Shown here one piece after another: positions 12,682 to 13,313 of a stretch of DNA of 13,313 nucleotides. This DNA comes from Butyrivibrio sp. (lineage in GTDB: Bacteria; Bacillota_A; Clostridia; Lachnospirales; Lachnospiraceae). Location of the stretch: contig NZ_JAILQF010000374.1 in NCBI RefSeq assembly GCF_024699075.1, positions 1 to 13,313 on the forward strand, read 5' to 3'. The translations under genes and the position numbers were made by a program. The notes beneath the pieces are model-generated. The model was not told the DNA's origin, searched no databases, and saw only the letters and a list, made by a program, of their open reading frames with translations. Within the stretch, counting starts at the first letter, position 1. Every line of letters begins with the position of its first letter.

Positions 12682-13313
12682 ATGCGAATTACTAACAAGA
12701 TAATGCACAACAACTCAATCTACAATATCAATAATAACAAGTCGTCTGAAAATGATCTGAACACTCAGATCGCAACCGGCAAGAAGCTTACAAGACCATC
12801 TGATGATCCTGTTATTGCTATAAGAGCACTTCGCCTTCGTAGTAATGTAACAGAACTTTCCCAGTACTATGAAAAGAATGCAGGAGATGCAGAAAGCTGG
12901 CTGAATGTTACAGAAGATGCACTTTCAACTGTTACAGATGTTCTTACATCTTTGATCCAGCAGTGCAATAAGGGCGTTAACCAGTATGAGACACTTGATG
13001 ACGTAGATACTATTCTTACTGAAATGAGTGCACTTTCTGATGAATATTATTCAACAGGTAATGAAGATTATGCTGGAAGATTTATTTTTACAGGGTATAG
13101 AACCCAGCAGTCTCTTACTTTTAAAGATGACGAAAGTACAGAATATATAGATATAAATGATGAATTCAATTTTGATGATGTAGACACATCTCATAGAGTA
13201 ATAGGAGCATATACACTTGCAGCAAGCGATTCCTCTTTTCCTGCAGAAAGTGATATGTCCTCCTGTTCTATAGGACGTATCCGCTTGTCTTATGACAATC
13301 TTGATTCTGATAC
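12682..13313 (+). CDS. flgL: Flagellar hook-associated protein 3, FlgL (partial, runs off the window)
   Basis: FlgL forms the second junction ring, linking FlgK to the flagellin filament. GGAGG (12671-12675) is 6 nt before the ATG at 12682. The frame stays open to the window edge, giving 210 complete codons of a protein that is usually longer than this. The N-terminal flagellin-like signature MRITNKIMHNNSIYNI is followed by LNTQIATGKKLTRPSDDPV, the characteristic FlgL/flagellin D0-D1 motif. TGNEDYAGRFIFTGYRT is the conserved segment that leads into the variable domain in FlgL proteins. It follows the two flgK genes without a terminator, so co-transcription is likely. fliW and csrA often come next in this type of cluster, but they lie outside this window. 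Confidence 0.95.
   Translation, partial: MRITNKIMHNNSIYNINNNKSSENDLNTQIATGKKLTRPSDDPVIAIRALRLRSNVTELSQYYEKNAGDAESWLNVTEDALSTVTDVLTSLIQQCNKGVNQYETLDDVDTILTEMSALSDEYYSTGNEDYAGRFIFTGYRTQQSLTFKDDESTEYIDINDEFNFDDVDTSHRVIGAYTLAASDSSFPAESDMSSCSIGRIRLSYDNLDSD

Noticed and set aside
1..13313. Mobile elements, CRISPR arrays, tRNA or rRNA genes, defence systems
   Set aside because: I saw no transposase, integrase, terminal repeats, regular spacer arrays or RNA gene signatures. All large frames fit fermentation, transport, signalling or flagellar roles.

Overview
The window reads as chromosomal DNA from a motile, anaerobic, low-GC Gram-positive bacterium. Lachnospiraceae of the Butyrivibrio/Roseburia type fit best. 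This rests on an oxygen-sensitive pyruvate formate-lyase with its activase, strong AGGAG-type ribosome binding sites, a SigD-type flagellar regulon (CCGATAA promoters), and a flgM-flgN-flgK-flgK-flgL cluster with two FlgK paralogues. The genus is an inference. All supported genes lie on the + strand. I see no insertion sequence, phage gene, tRNA, rRNA or CRISPR array.

Region 1 (1-3484) is fermentation. pflB (pyruvate formate-lyase) has a good vegetative promoter, a Rex-like operator near the start site and a second inverted repeat over the -35. A rho-independent terminator separates it from pflA, the radical-SAM activase that installs the glycyl radical on PflB.

Region 2 (3485-4925) holds one gene of unknown function. 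It encodes a 380-residue protein with EF-hand-like calcium loops and no signal peptide. Upstream are a SigD-like promoter, a 180-nt leader and a 10-codon open frame that overlaps its start codon. A strong terminator follows.

Region 3 (4926-6499) is a single-gene unit: a uracil-type NCS2 permease with a vegetative promoter and its own terminator.

Region 4 (6500-13313) is the motility region. A membrane diguanylate cyclase (GGDEF, no I-site) has a SigD-like promoter and a structured leader. A gene-free stretch of about 390 nt follows, rich in repeats and alternative hairpins and carrying a second and a third SigD-like promoter. Then come flgM (anti-SigD), flgN (chaperone for FlgK/FlgL), a strong UUCG terminator, two consecutive flgK genes and the 5' two-thirds or so of flgL, which runs off the window.

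Together, the SigD-like sites suggest that the EF-hand protein and the diguanylate cyclase are co-expressed with late flagellar genes. FlgM would feed back on SigD, and FlgN would chaperone the hook-filament junction proteins encoded just downstream. The most novel items are the SigD-linked EF-hand protein with its overlapping leader frame, and the switch-like RNA region ahead of flgM.
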